From contig JAKPQU010000241.1 of the NCBI GenBank assembly GCA_029555925.1, forward strand, positions 1 through 13,187: a stretch of DNA of 13,187 nt, written 5' to 3'. Of the stretch, positions 1 through 7,659 are shown one piece after another (the stretch's first letter is position 1; each line of letters opens with the position of its first letter). This DNA comes from Bacillota bacterium. GTDB lineage: Bacteria; Eremiobacterota; SpSt-956; JAKJGF01. Under the pieces are notes generated by a model. That model was not told the origin of the DNA. It saw only the letters and a program-made list of their open reading frames with translations, and did not search any database. The position numbers were made by a program, and so were the translations under genes.

Positions 1-117
1 CGTGCATATATACTCATAGCAATAATATTATACAATATTTATTCTACAAAGTCAAGCTATATTTTATATTACGTAGCACGTGGAATTTTTTTTAAAAAAA
101 ATAAAACTTTAATAAAA

Positions 118-151
118 ATGAGGTTTTCTAAAAAGAAAACATCATTTTTTT
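118..151. terminator. Bidirectional intrinsic terminator
   Basis: An 11-bp stem with one mismatch (118-128 against 135-145) and a 6-nt loop is followed by a T-tract on the plus strand. On the minus strand it is followed by ATTTTTATT. It lies about 100 bases beyond the stop of the minus-strand histidine kinase, so it can end that transcript as well as any plus-strand transcript entering from the left. Confidence 0.75.
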
Positions 152-158
152 ACTAAAA

Positions 159-178
159 GTTGTCAAACTTCCGACAAC
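159..178. other. Stem-loop between terminator and kinase gene
   Basis: A perfect 6-bp stem GTTGTC/GACAAC (159-164 and 173-178) encloses an 8-nt loop. It has no T-tract, so it is not an obvious terminator. It lies in the 3' untranslated part of the histidine kinase message; no function can be assigned. Confidence 0.4.
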
Positions 179-181
179 CAA

Positions 182-230
182 ATATGAAAATCAACATCCA
201 GTGAAGGTGCAAACTTCATCATTTTCATAT
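182..230. other. Structured 3'UTR element with 10-bp closing stem
   Basis: A perfect 10-bp stem (182-191 with 221-230) closes a segment containing a second 5-bp hairpin (202-206 with 214-218). Its internal sequence at 187-212 matches 19 of 26 positions of 2197-2222, on the other side of the same kinase gene and in the same orientation. The folding is visible in the sequence; a role as RNA or as a protein site is unknown. Confidence 0.45.
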
Positions 231-249
231 AAATTTACCTGTAGCGGTA

Positions 250-2139
250 CTAAGCATGTTCTCCTGCAACCGGTATTACAAAACCAAAGGTGCTTCCCTC
301 ACCTTCCTTGCTATAAAACCATATAGTACCACCGAGGTCTTCAACCAGTTTTTTCGTAATAATAAGTCCGAGCCCGCTCCCTTCATAGGCTCTGGTAGAA
401 GAACTATCAGCCTGCCAGAATTCTTTCTGAAATAATTTCTGCTGATCCTGCGGCTTTATTCCTATGCCTGTATCAGTGATAGATATATTTAGGTAATTTT
501 CCTTTTTTTCATTATTCTTATTATGTAATACTCCATAGGGATTATTTTTAGTTATTTCGGCTTTTACCGTAATAGTACCTGCGTGACCTGTAAATTTTAC
601 AGCATTACTTAAAAGATTATTCAATATATGCTCCAATTCCTCATCTTCAATTAAAACCTTTGAAGGAATATGTTCAGACAGACTTATCTGTATATTTAAA
701 TTTTTCTTTTCTATTTCACCTTTAAATGTTTTTTTTACTTTTTCAATTATATCTAAAAGATTTATTTCCTTAAATATCCTATCTTTTTTCCCAAATTTAA
801 TGGAATCAGGTAATGCCAGGATATTATCAACAGTTTCTCTGAGCCTTGTGCTGGCATTATAAATATCATTTACAAGGGATTTTTGTTCCCTGTCCAGTTT
901 TTCATCGGCAAGTAGTATTTCTGAAAATCCTATTATAAGAGCTACAGGCGTTCTGAATTCATGATTTATATTTGACAGAAACTGTGCCTTTATCTTATCC
1001 ATACTTTCAAGTTCTGCCTGAGCTTTTTTAAGTTTTATATTGACCAGTTCCAGTTGATTTTTATTTAATTGAACATCTTCATTTACCTTTTTTAAAGCAT
1101 CCAGTTCATCCTGAATTTTTTTATATTTCATAGCAAGGGAATCCATTTGATGCTTACTCTGCTGGGCTTCATCACGTGATTTCTTAATAGTTTCTGTTTT
1201 TGTCTTCAATTCTTCATTAATTTTTTTGATTTTTATATTGGCCAGTTCCAGATTCTCTCTGTCAGTAAGCACAATTTCATTTACATCTTGAAGAGCAGAT
1301 TCTTCAGCTTTTCTGTTAACTGACAGGACAGGAGTCAATAAGAAAAACAATAAAAGAAGAATTAAAAAGATTTTTGCATAAACACCCTGCAGGTTTATTT
1401 TATAAAAAAAATCCGAAGGCAAAGCACATAAAATCGCATCAGGTATTTCTCCTTCCATATTGTTTAAAGGATATATAAAAGCATAATACCCTCTGCCATT
1501 TATATTAAAATTATCAAAGAAAATATTATTCTGTCCCAGTTCTTTTATTGCATCAGAAGAAAGACTATCAGGGCCAAAGCTACTAGGAACCTTCTTATTA
1601 TTTATATAAGTTCCTATTTTAGTATCCATGGCAGGAATCTGTTTTTGAATATCTACTTCAGAAAAATTGTTACCTACTACTATAAAACCTTTTATTCTGG
1701 CACTATCAAAAGGCAGAACAGATACTACAGTGAGCCCGCTCTCGGGATTAGCCAGAACCTGAAGCTTATCCGAAGGAACTGCATTTTTATTTCTTGTAAA
1801 CAATATTTTTTTCATCATATTTTCATCAATTTCACTACCACTTTTATCTATTATAGAACCATTTTCATCGATTATAAGTGTAAAACTTACAGGAAAGGGT
1901 TTTGCCACAAGACCGTTATCCAGAATATTATCTATATCATTTAAAACACATATAGATATATTGAAAGTCTCTTTCATCTTACTTTCCAGAAAAATCTTGC
2001 AGAGTGACAGGGCATATTGACTATCTCTTTTATCTTCTTCATAAAAAACAAAGAAAATATAAGAAAACAGGAATGCAGACAGAATCAAAAACAGTAATAT
2101 TTTATTCCCTGTATCTCTAAAAAATTTTCCCAATTTCAT
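250..2139 (-). CDS. Membrane-bound sensor histidine kinase
   Basis: This 629-residue transmembrane kinase should sense an extracytoplasmic signal and autophosphorylate on His. TM1 is about residues 13-33. An outside domain of roughly 220 residues follows; its C-terminal part (GFIVVGNNF) looks Cache-like, tentatively. TM2 is about 254-274. A long coiled coil (275-385) contains two related LELxNIKxKK segments near 297 and 363. The HisKA domain has the phospho-acceptor in INHEFRTP (H393). The HATPase has an N-box (N508, N512), G1 DTGIG (556-560) and G2 GSGLGL (587-592), so all catalytic motifs are intact. The ATG has a good SD (AAGGTG) about 8 nt upstream. No response regulator is adjacent, so it is an orphan kinase. 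It is divergent from feoA across about 525 bases of structured DNA. The ligand cannot be told from the sequence. Confidence 0.93.
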   Translation of the reverse strand: MKLGKFFRDTGNKILLFLILSAFLFSYIFFVFYEEDKRDSQYALSLCKIFLESKMKETFNISICVLNDIDNILDNGLVAKPFPVSFTLIIDENGSIIDKSGSEIDENMMKKILFTRNKNAVPSDKLQVLANPESGLTVVSVLPFDSARIKGFIVVGNNFSEVDIQKQIPAMDTKIGTYINNKKVPSSFGPDSLSSDAIKELGQNNIFFDNFNINGRGYYAFIYPLNNMEGEIPDAILCALPSDFFYKINLQGVYAKIFLILLLLFFLLTPVLSVNRKAEESALQDVNEIVLTDRENLELANIKIKKINEELKTKTETIKKSRDEAQQSKHQMDSLAMKYKKIQDELDALKKVNEDVQLNKNQLELVNIKLKKAQAELESMDKIKAQFLSNINHEFRTPVALIIGFSEILLADEKLDREQKSLVNDIYNASTRLRETVDNILALPDSIKFGKKDRIFKEINLLDIIEKVKKTFKGEIEKKNLNIQISLSEHIPSKVLIEDEELEHILNNLLSNAVKFTGHAGTITVKAEITKNNPYGVLHNKNNEKKENYLNISITDTGIGIKPQDQQKLFQKEFWQADSSSTRAYEGSGLGLIITKKLVEDLGGTIWFYSKEGEGSTFGFVIPVAGEHA

Positions 2140-2526
2140 TATATTTCACCTTAACTAACAATTTATTACATATACTATACTTCTGCAGAATCTTAAAAAA
2201 TCCTTATCCACTGGAGACGCAAGGCCATACTCCCCCCCTGCAGGTGGGAATAATGCTTTGTTAAACAAATGCAAAAGTATAGATTAAAGAGTTATAAAAT
2301 TAACTACAGAAAACACTATGGTAAAGGGTCTGAATCCTTATTACTGACCCGGGTATAAGCATACAACAAGTTATTATCCCCGTCCGTTACACTTTACGAG
2401 AGCATATTATATGAATTATTTATGCTTACCTCAGTAATTATTATAAGGTATCGGCAGGATTTTGCAAGGCCTGAAAAATATAATATATGCAACTAATTCA
2501 TAAATAAGAAATTTCTTCATAAAGAC
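2140..2526. other. Gene-free divergent region with potential RNA structure
   Basis: No reading frame here looks coding. CTATACTT at 2175-2182 can pair with AAGTATAG at 2275-2282, closing about 108 bases. Inside are a TTCTGCAGAA palindrome (2181-2190), a CAT..TCCC/GGGA..ATG stem around 2226-2255 and a TTTGT/ACAAA hairpin around 2257-2269. GGGTC (2326-2330) pairs with GACCC (2346-2350). A 12-bp AAGAAATTTCTT palindrome lies near 2508. The left part is the 5' leader of the minus-strand kinase. I see no convincing promoter for that kinase. Confidence 0.5.
2195..2224 (-). terminator. Possible attenuator in histidine kinase leader
   Basis: Read on the minus strand, CCTT (2221-2224) and AAGG (2202-2205) pair around an inner TCC/GGA stem, followed after one A by six T residues (2195-2200). 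It lies about 60 bases upstream of the kinase start codon. The stem is weak and has a 5-nt bulge, so this is only a candidate premature terminator. Confidence 0.25.
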
Positions 2527-2555
2527 TTGACACTTAAAAATAAGTCTACTATACT
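2527..2555 (+). promoter_or_regulatory. Sigma-70 type promoter of feoAB
   Basis: TTGACA (2527-2532), a 17-bp spacer and TATACT (2550-2555) make a near-perfect housekeeping promoter on the plus strand, about 110 bases before feoA. Transcription should start near 2562, leaving a leader of about 100 nt that contains the Fur-like site. Confidence 0.8.
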
Positions 2556-2566
2556 ACTATAGTAGA
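2545..2566. promoter_or_regulatory. Operator-like palindrome over the feoAB start site
   Basis: CTACTATAGTAG (2554-2565) is a perfect 12-bp palindrome overlapping the -10 element and the predicted start site. A wider inverted repeat TCTACTAT/ATAGTAGA (2545-2552 and 2559-2566) includes it. The position fits a repressor that blocks initiation. Its cognate regulator is not in the window and the sequence is not a recognised Fur site. Confidence 0.55.
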
Positions 2567-2603
2567 AGAGAGTTATACTGCTCTTTTATTTTGAGACAAA
2601 GTT

Positions 2604-2622
2604 GAAAATGATTTTCATTTTC
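2604..2622. promoter_or_regulatory. Fur box upstream of feoA
   Basis: GAAAATGATTTTCATTTTC is an 8-bp perfect inverted repeat around 3 bases. It matches 15 of 19 positions of the classical Fur consensus GATAATGATAATCATTATC. It lies 42 bases before feoA and about 40 bases downstream of the predicted start site. Iron-loaded Fur would act there as a roadblock, or on a second promoter I cannot see. Iron repression of a ferrous uptake operon is the expected logic. Confidence 0.75.
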
Positions 2623-2664
2623 GATCAAAAAGAACAAATAAAACAATAACGGAGGCACAAATTT

Positions 2665-2886
2665 ATGAAAACTTTAATGGATCTCAGAGCCGGTGAAAAA
2701 GCAACTGTAAAAAAAGTAAACGGTCATGGGCTTCTTCAGAGAAGATTACGGGATATGGGTTTTGTAACAGGTGTGACCATAAAAATGGTAAAGCCAGCTC
2801 CTCTGGGAGATCCTCTGGAATTTAAAATAAGAGACTATTATTTATCATTGAGAAAAAACGAAGCCATGACAGTTGAAGTAGTTTAG
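2665..2886 (+). CDS. feoA: FeoA, ferrous iron transport accessory protein
   Basis: This 73-residue cytosolic SH3-like protein works with FeoB in Fe(II) uptake, probably by binding it and tuning its activity. The family pattern is clear: an early LRAGEKATV strand, the NGHGLLQRRLRDMGF core with its LxDMG turn (about residues 19-33), GVTIKMVKPAPLGDPLEF, and a last strand ending in VEVV. The length is typical of stand-alone FeoA. A strong SD (GGAGG, 2651-2655) sits 9 nt before the ATG. It is first in the operon feoA-feoB-small Cys-rich gene, behind a promoter and Fur box. Oddly, its TAG stop (2884-2886) lies inside the first unit of a 7-bp tandem repeat. Confidence 0.95.
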   Translation: MKTLMDLRAGEKATVKKVNGHGLLQRRLRDMGFVTGVTIKMVKPAPLGDPLEFKIRDYYLSLRKNEAMTVEVV

Positions 2887-2943
2887 AGTTTAGAGTTTAG
2901 AGTTTATCGGTTCAAACCATAAACCATAAACATTAAACCCTGA
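2881..2943. repeat. Heptad repeat hairpin between feoA and feoB
   Basis: GTTTAGA occurs three times in tandem (2881-2901), then GTTTATC. After GGTTCAAACC come 7-bp units of the opposite orientation (ACCATAA twice, then ACATTAA), whose reverse complements are again GTTTAnn. The two opposed arms can fold into a stem-loop inside the feoAB message. The first unit contains the feoA stop codon. Confidence 0.85.
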
Positions 2944-2963
2944 CCTCCAAAGAAGTGATTTAC

Positions 2964-5006
2964 ATGTCGAAGAATATAACAATTGCCATTGCAGGAAATC
3001 CGAACTCGGGCAAGACTACTCTTTTTAACGCCATTACCGGAGCCCGCCAGCATGTAGGTAATTACCCCGGTGTGACAGTTGAAAAAAAAGAGGGAAAATG
3101 TAAGTATGAAGACAGAGAAATAAAGGTAATAGACCTTCCGGGAACTTATAGTCTGAGTCCTTATTCTATCGAAGAAATAGTAACAAGAAACTTTATTATA
3201 GAAGAAAAACCTGATGTTATAGTAGACGTCATAGATGCATCAAATCTGGAAAGAAACCTCTATCTGGCCTTACAATTGATAGAACTTGATATACCTCTTC
3301 TCCTGGTTTTTAACATGATGGATTTTGCCTCTTCCCAGGGATATAAGATAAACATAAAGCTCATCGAAAAGCTTCTTGATACACCTGTTGTTACAGCTAT
3401 AGCCAGCAGGGGTGAAGGTGTTGACCATGTGATTAAAACAGCTTTATTACTGGCAGAAAACAGGAAAAAGGCCAGAGAAGGCATGGTGAAATACGGTAAA
3501 GAAATAGACAGACACATAAACAGATTATCAAACTTTCTTTCCTCTTATAATATACTTGAAGGTAAATATTCCGGAAGATGGCTTTCAATTAAATTACTGG
3601 AACAGGATACGGAAATTATTGAAAAAATAAAAAAACTCAATTTATCGGATAAAATAATGACCGAAGTATCTGAAGCCAGAGAAGATATAAAAAGTTTTTT
3701 CAATGATGAGCCTGAAAACATAATATCTGACAGAAGATACGGATTTATAAACGGTTTATATAAAGAAACAGTAACTAAAACCAGAGAAGATAAAATATCT
3801 ACTTCGGAAAAAATAGACACTGTTTTAACACACAGATTGTTAGGCATACCGGTATTTCTATTATTTATGTGGACAGTTTTTCAACTGACTTTCACCCTTG
3901 GAAACCCTCCTATGAAACTTATAGAATTTTTCATTGATTCACTGGGAAATTTTATTATATTCCATATGAATGAAGGGATATTTCGCTCTCTTATTGTAGA
4001 CGGAATCATAGGAGGTGTGGGAGGGGTAATAATATTTCTCCCGAACATACTATTACTCTTTCTGGCAATTGCCATTCTGGAAGACACAGGTTATATGGCC
4101 CGCGTGGCCTTTATTGTGGATAAATTAATGCATTCCATAGGCCTCCACGGAAAATCCTTCATACCTATGCTTATAGGTTTTGGCTGCAGCGTGCCTGCAA
4201 TTATGGCCACAAGAACACTTGAAAGTAAAAGAGACAGATTGACTACAATATTAATAATCCCGCTTATGAGTTGCGGTGCAAGGCTTCCTGTTTATACACT
4301 GCTTACCGGTGCGTTTTTCAGCCCTTCTATGGCGGGGAATGTACTTTTTTCCATATATTTAACAGGATTTATCCTGGCAGTAATTATGGCAAAAATATTC
4401 AGAAAATTCCTCTTCCCCGGTGAATCCTCTCCTTTTGTTATGGAACTTCCGCCTTACAGGGTCCCTACCATGAAGAGTGTTATTATTCACATGTGGGAAC
4501 ATACCTATCTATATCTTCAAAAAGCCGGCACCATACTCCTGGCTATATCTATTCTCATGTGGTTTTTAACAAATTTCCCCTCAACAGATGGTGTAACAGG
4601 GAGTGAAAAACTTGCTTCAAGCTACGCAGGACAGATAGGTAAGGTTATGGAACCTGCTATCAGGCCTCTCGGCTTCGACTGGAAAATAGGAGTTGCTCTA
4701 TTTTCAGGCTTTGCAGCAAAAGAAGTAATAGTCTCCACTCTGGGGACAATTTATAATCTGGAAGAGGTAGATGATAATACTGTTTCTCTGAGGGAGCTAT
4801 TAAAACATGATAAAAAATTTTCCCCTCTTATAGCATATACACTTATGATATTTATTCTCATATATGTACCCTGTATGGCTACTATTGCAGTAGTCTGGAA
4901 AGAAACAGGTTCACTATACTGGCCTGCGTTTATAGTATGCTATACCCTTATACTTGCCTGGATAATTTCATTTACAATCTATCAGGCAGGATTACTATTA
5001 TTCTGA
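2964..5006 (+). CDS. feoB: FeoB, ferrous iron transporter with N-terminal G domain
   Basis: FeoB is the inner-membrane Fe(II) permease. The N-terminal G protein has G1 GNPNSGKT (11-18), G2 in YPGVTVE (T38), G3 DLPG (57-60), G4 NMMD (117-120) and a G5 region SRGEG (148-152). A helical regulatory domain follows to about 285, then a polytopic membrane part with two Gate modules. Conserved transport cysteines are visible in GFGCSVPAIMATR (C408), LMSCGARLPVY (C437) and VPCMA (C637). At 680 residues it is a normal single-chain FeoB. The frame opens at a GTG (2955). I prefer the ATG at 2964 because AAAGAAGTGAT, close to the anti-SD complement, lies just before it and because the G1 strand then starts normally. 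It is co-transcribed with feoA and followed by a 48-residue partner. Confidence 0.96.
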   Translation: MSKNITIAIAGNPNSGKTTLFNAITGARQHVGNYPGVTVEKKEGKCKYEDREIKVIDLPGTYSLSPYSIEEIVTRNFIIEEKPDVIVDVIDASNLERNLYLALQLIELDIPLLLVFNMMDFASSQGYKINIKLIEKLLDTPVVTAIASRGEGVDHVIKTALLLAENRKKAREGMVKYGKEIDRHINRLSNFLSSYNILEGKYSGRWLSIKLLEQDTEIIEKIKKLNLSDKIMTEVSEAREDIKSFFNDEPENIISDRRYGFINGLYKETVTKTREDKISTSEKIDTVLTHRLLGIPVFLLFMWTVFQLTFTLGNPPMKLIEFFIDSLGNFIIFHMNEGIFRSLIVDGIIGGVGGVIIFLPNILLLFLAIAILEDTGYMARVAFIVDKLMHSIGLHGKSFIPMLIGFGCSVPAIMATRTLESKRDRLTTILIIPLMSCGARLPVYTLLTGAFFSPSMAGNVLFSIYLTGFILAVIMAKIFRKFLFPGESSPFVMELPPYRVPTMKSVIIHMWEHTYLYLQKAGTILLAISILMWFLTNFPSTDGVTGSEKLASSYAGQIGKVMEPAIRPLGFDWKIGVALFSGFAAKEVIVSTLGTIYNLEEVDDNTVSLRELLKHDKKFSPLIAYTLMIFILIYVPCMATIAVVWKETGSLYWPAFIVCYTLILAWIISFTIYQAGLLLF

Positions 5007-5084
5007 AAAATTTGTGTACCGTTACCATGGGTAAATAGAGGTTTACATAAAATTTATGACACAAAAAATTCGGAGGTGGTTTCA

Positions 5085-5231
5085 ATGTTAGAATATATAA
5101 TAGTCGGGTTGCTGGTAATATCATCATTTATGATCCTGGTAAAAACCATTATTCATACCTTCAAGGAAAAAGGTGCATGTAAATGTAACAGTTCATGTAA
5201 AGCATGTCATGCAGAACATAAGGGACTGTAA
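5085..5231 (+). CDS. FeoB-associated Cys-rich membrane protein
   Basis: This 48-residue protein starts at an ATG with a strong SD (GGAGGTGG, 5072-5079). Residues 4-22 (YIIVGLLVISSFMILVK) form one membrane helix. The tail is short, basic and Cys/His rich: CKCNSSCKACH (Cys 32, 34, 38, 41; His 42). This helix-plus-Cys-tail layout directly after feoB is that of the FeoB-associated Cys-rich family (Pfam FeoB_associated), thought to help Fe(II) uptake, perhaps in a FeoC-like role. It is third in the feo operon, 78 bases after feoB. Its exact function is not established, and iron binding by the cysteines is inference. Confidence 0.85.
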   Translation: MLEYIIVGLLVISSFMILVKTIIHTFKEKGACKCNSSCKACHAEHKGL

Positions 5232-5248
5232 AATAACTGTGGCGCATA

Positions 5249-5272
5249 TTATGGTTATTGTTATGGTTATTG
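5249..5272. repeat. Tandem 12-bp duplication
   Basis: TTATGGTTATTG is present twice head to tail (5249-5260, 5261-5272) just after the feo operon and immediately before the heptad array. It is probably replication slippage. Confidence 0.7.
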
Positions 5273-5276
5273 TCCT

Positions 5277-5306
5277 CGCGTAACGCGTAACGCGTGACGC
5301 GTCACG
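5277..5306. repeat. GTRACGC heptad array at convergent gene ends
   Basis: Units GTAACGC (5280-5286), GTAACGC, GTGACGC and GTCACG run in phase. CGTGACGCGTCACG (5293-5306) is a 14-bp perfect palindrome that can form a hairpin. It lies between the convergent feo operon and hybrid kinase gene, 5 bases past the kinase stop. No other terminator is visible there, so its hairpin may end or protect both transcripts. Confidence 0.85.
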
Positions 5307-5310
5307 TTTG

Positions 5311-7536
5311 TTAAGCTAAAACCTTGTTCAAAATATCACTGAGTTCTGATATTTTATAAGGTTTGACAACAACGCCCATAAAACCATATGTTTTAAAATC
5401 TGCCATGATAGGGTCATTGGAGTATCCACTCGAAACAATGGCTTTAACGTCACTATCTATTTCTTTAAGTTTTTCTATAGCTTCTTTTCCTCCCATACCA
5501 CCGGGTATGGTTAAATCCATTATTAACAGATCAAAAGGTTTACCTTTATCTTTTTCTCTTTTATAAATATCAATCAGTTCAGTTCCATCTTTTGCAAAAT
5601 CAGTTTTATATCCCAGTCGTTTAAGTATCATACCTGTAGTCTTCAATACTATTTCTTCATCATCCATAACTAAAATTCTTGTATCTTCTTTAAGGGATTT
5701 AGGCTGTGGTCTTGCAGGAGCAGGGTTACTCACATCCAGAGCCGGTAAATAAATATAAAAAACCGTACCTCTTCCATAGTCAGAATCTGCAGTAATAAGA
5801 CCATCATGCTTTTTTATAATAGAAAAGACAGATGCCAGGCCTAGACCTGTACCAAACGGTTTTGTAGTAAAGTAAGGATCAAATATTCTGGAGAGATTTT
5901 CTTTACTTATACCGGTACCATGATCTTTTATACTGATTTTCAAATATTTTCCGTCCTTTAAAGGCAGGTTAGACGGTTCTGATAAATTTTCCATTTTAAT
6001 TTCTATTTTTCCGCCATTTACCATAGCTTCTTTTGCATTGATTACCAGATTATTAATGACCTGGCTAATCTGGGCAGTATCAATCTCTACAGGCCACAGA
6101 TCATCGGCTATAAAAAATTCAGGTTTAACCTTTGAGCCGCTGAGAGCAAAATTTGTGGTATCTATGACCAGTTCTGAAATAGAGGCACTCATCTTGATAG
6201 GGGAACCGCCTTTCGAGAAGGTCAGTAACTGACGGGTCAAATTCTTGGCCCTTAATGAGGCTTTTTCTGCCTCTGAAAGTATCTCATACAGTTCATCCTC
6301 AGGTTCTACATACATTTTACCAAGGGAAATATTCCCCATAATAGCTGTCAATATATTATTAAAGTCATGAGCAATGCCTCCGGCAAGGGTTCCCAGGGAT
6401 TCAATTTTACTGGCTTTCAAAAGTTCATCTTCCAGTTTTCTCTGTTCTGTTATATCGCGGAATACCAGAACAACACCTATAATATTGCCGTCTTTATCAC
6501 GTACCGGAGAGCCACTATCCGAGATGAGTCTCTCTGTTCCGTCTCTGGATACAAGTTTTGCCTGGCTTGAAATATTTACACTTACTGATGTTCTGAGTAC
6601 TTTTTCAACAGGATTTTCACAGAGCTCTCCTGTTTTCTCATTTACAACATGAAAAACTTCCCTGATAGATTTACCGATTGCTTCATTTTCTTTCCATCCT
6701 GTAAGCTCAAGGGCAACTCTATTAAGTAAAATAATAGTTCCTTCAATATCTGTAGTAATGACACCGTCAGCTATTGATTGAAGTGTTACAGAAAGACGTT
6801 CTTTTTCAGATGAAAGCAATGTTTCTGTCATCTTTCTTTCCGTAATATCATAGATCATAGCTATTTTTGATATGGCGCCGTTTGCATGGTAAACAGGTGT
6901 ATTAATAACATAATAACAGTGATTATCCAGAGGGCTGATTAATTCCCATTTAACTGTTTCTCCTTTAAAAACTTTATCATTTACACACCATGGACATATT
7001 GTATCAAGATTATGAATGGCCTTGTAACACTTCTCTCCTATGGCATTACGGCCGGTACGTTCAATAAAATGTTTATTCATAAATTCTATGGAATAATCCT
7101 GGGAACATATATAAATCAAACCATCAAAAGCATCAACTATAGCTCTGTATTTCTCGTTAATTTCATCAGAATTATCTATATTCTTTTTATTTGTAATATC
7201 ATGAAATACAAACTGAATTAATTCCTCTTCTTTATTAATCAGCCATATATCGCATAATATCCATTTTTTATTTCCCGAACCGGTTTTTAATGGAAATTCA
7301 ATAGATTTAACACGGCTGTCTTTGAGCTCTTCAAGAAGCAATTCAGAGGTCACAGGGGGAACAAAAAGACTCGATAGATGCTTGCCTGACAAAGAAGATA
7401 CCTGCTGATATTCAGCATCAAGTCCGAAAATCTTCAGTGTGCTTTTATCTATAATCTGTATGGTACCATCGATTTTACATGTACATAATCCGATACCGGC
7501 CTTCTGGAGTAATTCTTCTCTCTCTATTTGTCTCAT
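5311..7536 (-). CDS. Soluble hybrid histidine kinase, 3 PAS plus receiver
   Basis: This is a cytosolic sensor kinase without TM helices, 741 residues from the start chosen. It has PAS1 (about 5-118), PAS2 (130-235), PAS3 (245-365), HisKA with GGIAHDFNN (H390), and HATPase with N-box N495/N496/N500, G1 DHGTG (538-542) and G2 GTGLG (562-566). The C-terminal receiver has DD (625-626), phospho-acceptor D674, S702/S703 and K725. All phosphorelay residues are intact. PAS2 carries C170, C181, C184 (CPWC) and C207, a possible metal or redox centre. The frame stays open to an ATG at 7674, but that start has no SD, lies in the foldback element's terminal repeat and is upstream of a strong promoter. ATG 7536, with GAGAAGAG 9 nt upstream, fits PAS1 better; ATG 7545 is an alternative. 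No output domain or partner regulator is adjacent. Confidence 0.92.
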   Translation of the reverse strand: MRQIEREELLQKAGIGLCTCKIDGTIQIIDKSTLKIFGLDAEYQQVSSLSGKHLSSLFVPPVTSELLLEELKDSRVKSIEFPLKTGSGNKKWILCDIWLINKEEELIQFVFHDITNKKNIDNSDEINEKYRAIVDAFDGLIYICSQDYSIEFMNKHFIERTGRNAIGEKCYKAIHNLDTICPWCVNDKVFKGETVKWELISPLDNHCYYVINTPVYHANGAISKIAMIYDITERKMTETLLSSEKERLSVTLQSIADGVITTDIEGTIILLNRVALELTGWKENEAIGKSIREVFHVVNEKTGELCENPVEKVLRTSVSVNISSQAKLVSRDGTERLISDSGSPVRDKDGNIIGVVLVFRDITEQRKLEDELLKASKIESLGTLAGGIAHDFNNILTAIMGNISLGKMYVEPEDELYEILSEAEKASLRAKNLTRQLLTFSKGGSPIKMSASISELVIDTTNFALSGSKVKPEFFIADDLWPVEIDTAQISQVINNLVINAKEAMVNGGKIEIKMENLSEPSNLPLKDGKYLKISIKDHGTGISKENLSRIFDPYFTTKPFGTGLGLASVFSIIKKHDGLITADSDYGRGTVFYIYLPALDVSNPAPARPQPKSLKEDTRILVMDDEEIVLKTTGMILKRLGYKTDFAKDGTELIDIYKREKDKGKPFDLLIMDLTIPGGMGGKEAIEKLKEIDSDVKAIVSSGYSNDPIMADFKTYGFMGVVVKPYKISELSDILNKVLA

Positions 7537-7544
7537 AAAACACA

Positions 7545-7573
7545 TCTCTTCTCTAATGGATATAGTGAAGAGA
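7545..7573 (-). promoter_or_regulatory. Leader hairpin covering kinase ribosome site
   Basis: On the minus strand TCTCTTC (7567-7573) can pair perfectly with GAAGAGA (7545-7551) across a 15-nt loop. The second arm contains most of the presumed SD of the hybrid kinase, so folding could lower its translation. The pairing is visible; regulation is inference. Confidence 0.35.
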
Positions 7574-7612
7574 AAAGGTAAATCACATAACTCTCCACTT
7601 CTCATATTTAAT

Positions 7613-7641
7613 ATGATAATATCTAAAAAATCATTTGTCAA
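7613..7641 (-). promoter_or_regulatory. Sigma-70 type promoter of hybrid kinase
   Basis: On the minus strand TTGACA (7636-7641), a 17-bp spacer and TATCAT (7613-7618) form a strong promoter. The start site should be near 7606, about 70 bases before the ATG at 7536. It lies inside the longest open frame of that gene, which argues against the far upstream start. Confidence 0.75.
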
Positions 7642-7659
7642 CCTCTGAATATTATGTTT

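Noticed and set aside
2197..2230. c-di-GMP-I (GEMM) riboswitch suggested by GGAGACGCAAGGCC
   Set aside because: The required upstream GGGCAAACC-type arm and the GNRA-loop stem are absent, and the downstream receptor stem does not match.
2955..2963. GTG start for feoB
   Set aside because: No SD precedes it, while the ATG at 2964 has AAAGAAGTGAT just upstream and gives the normal FeoB N-terminus.
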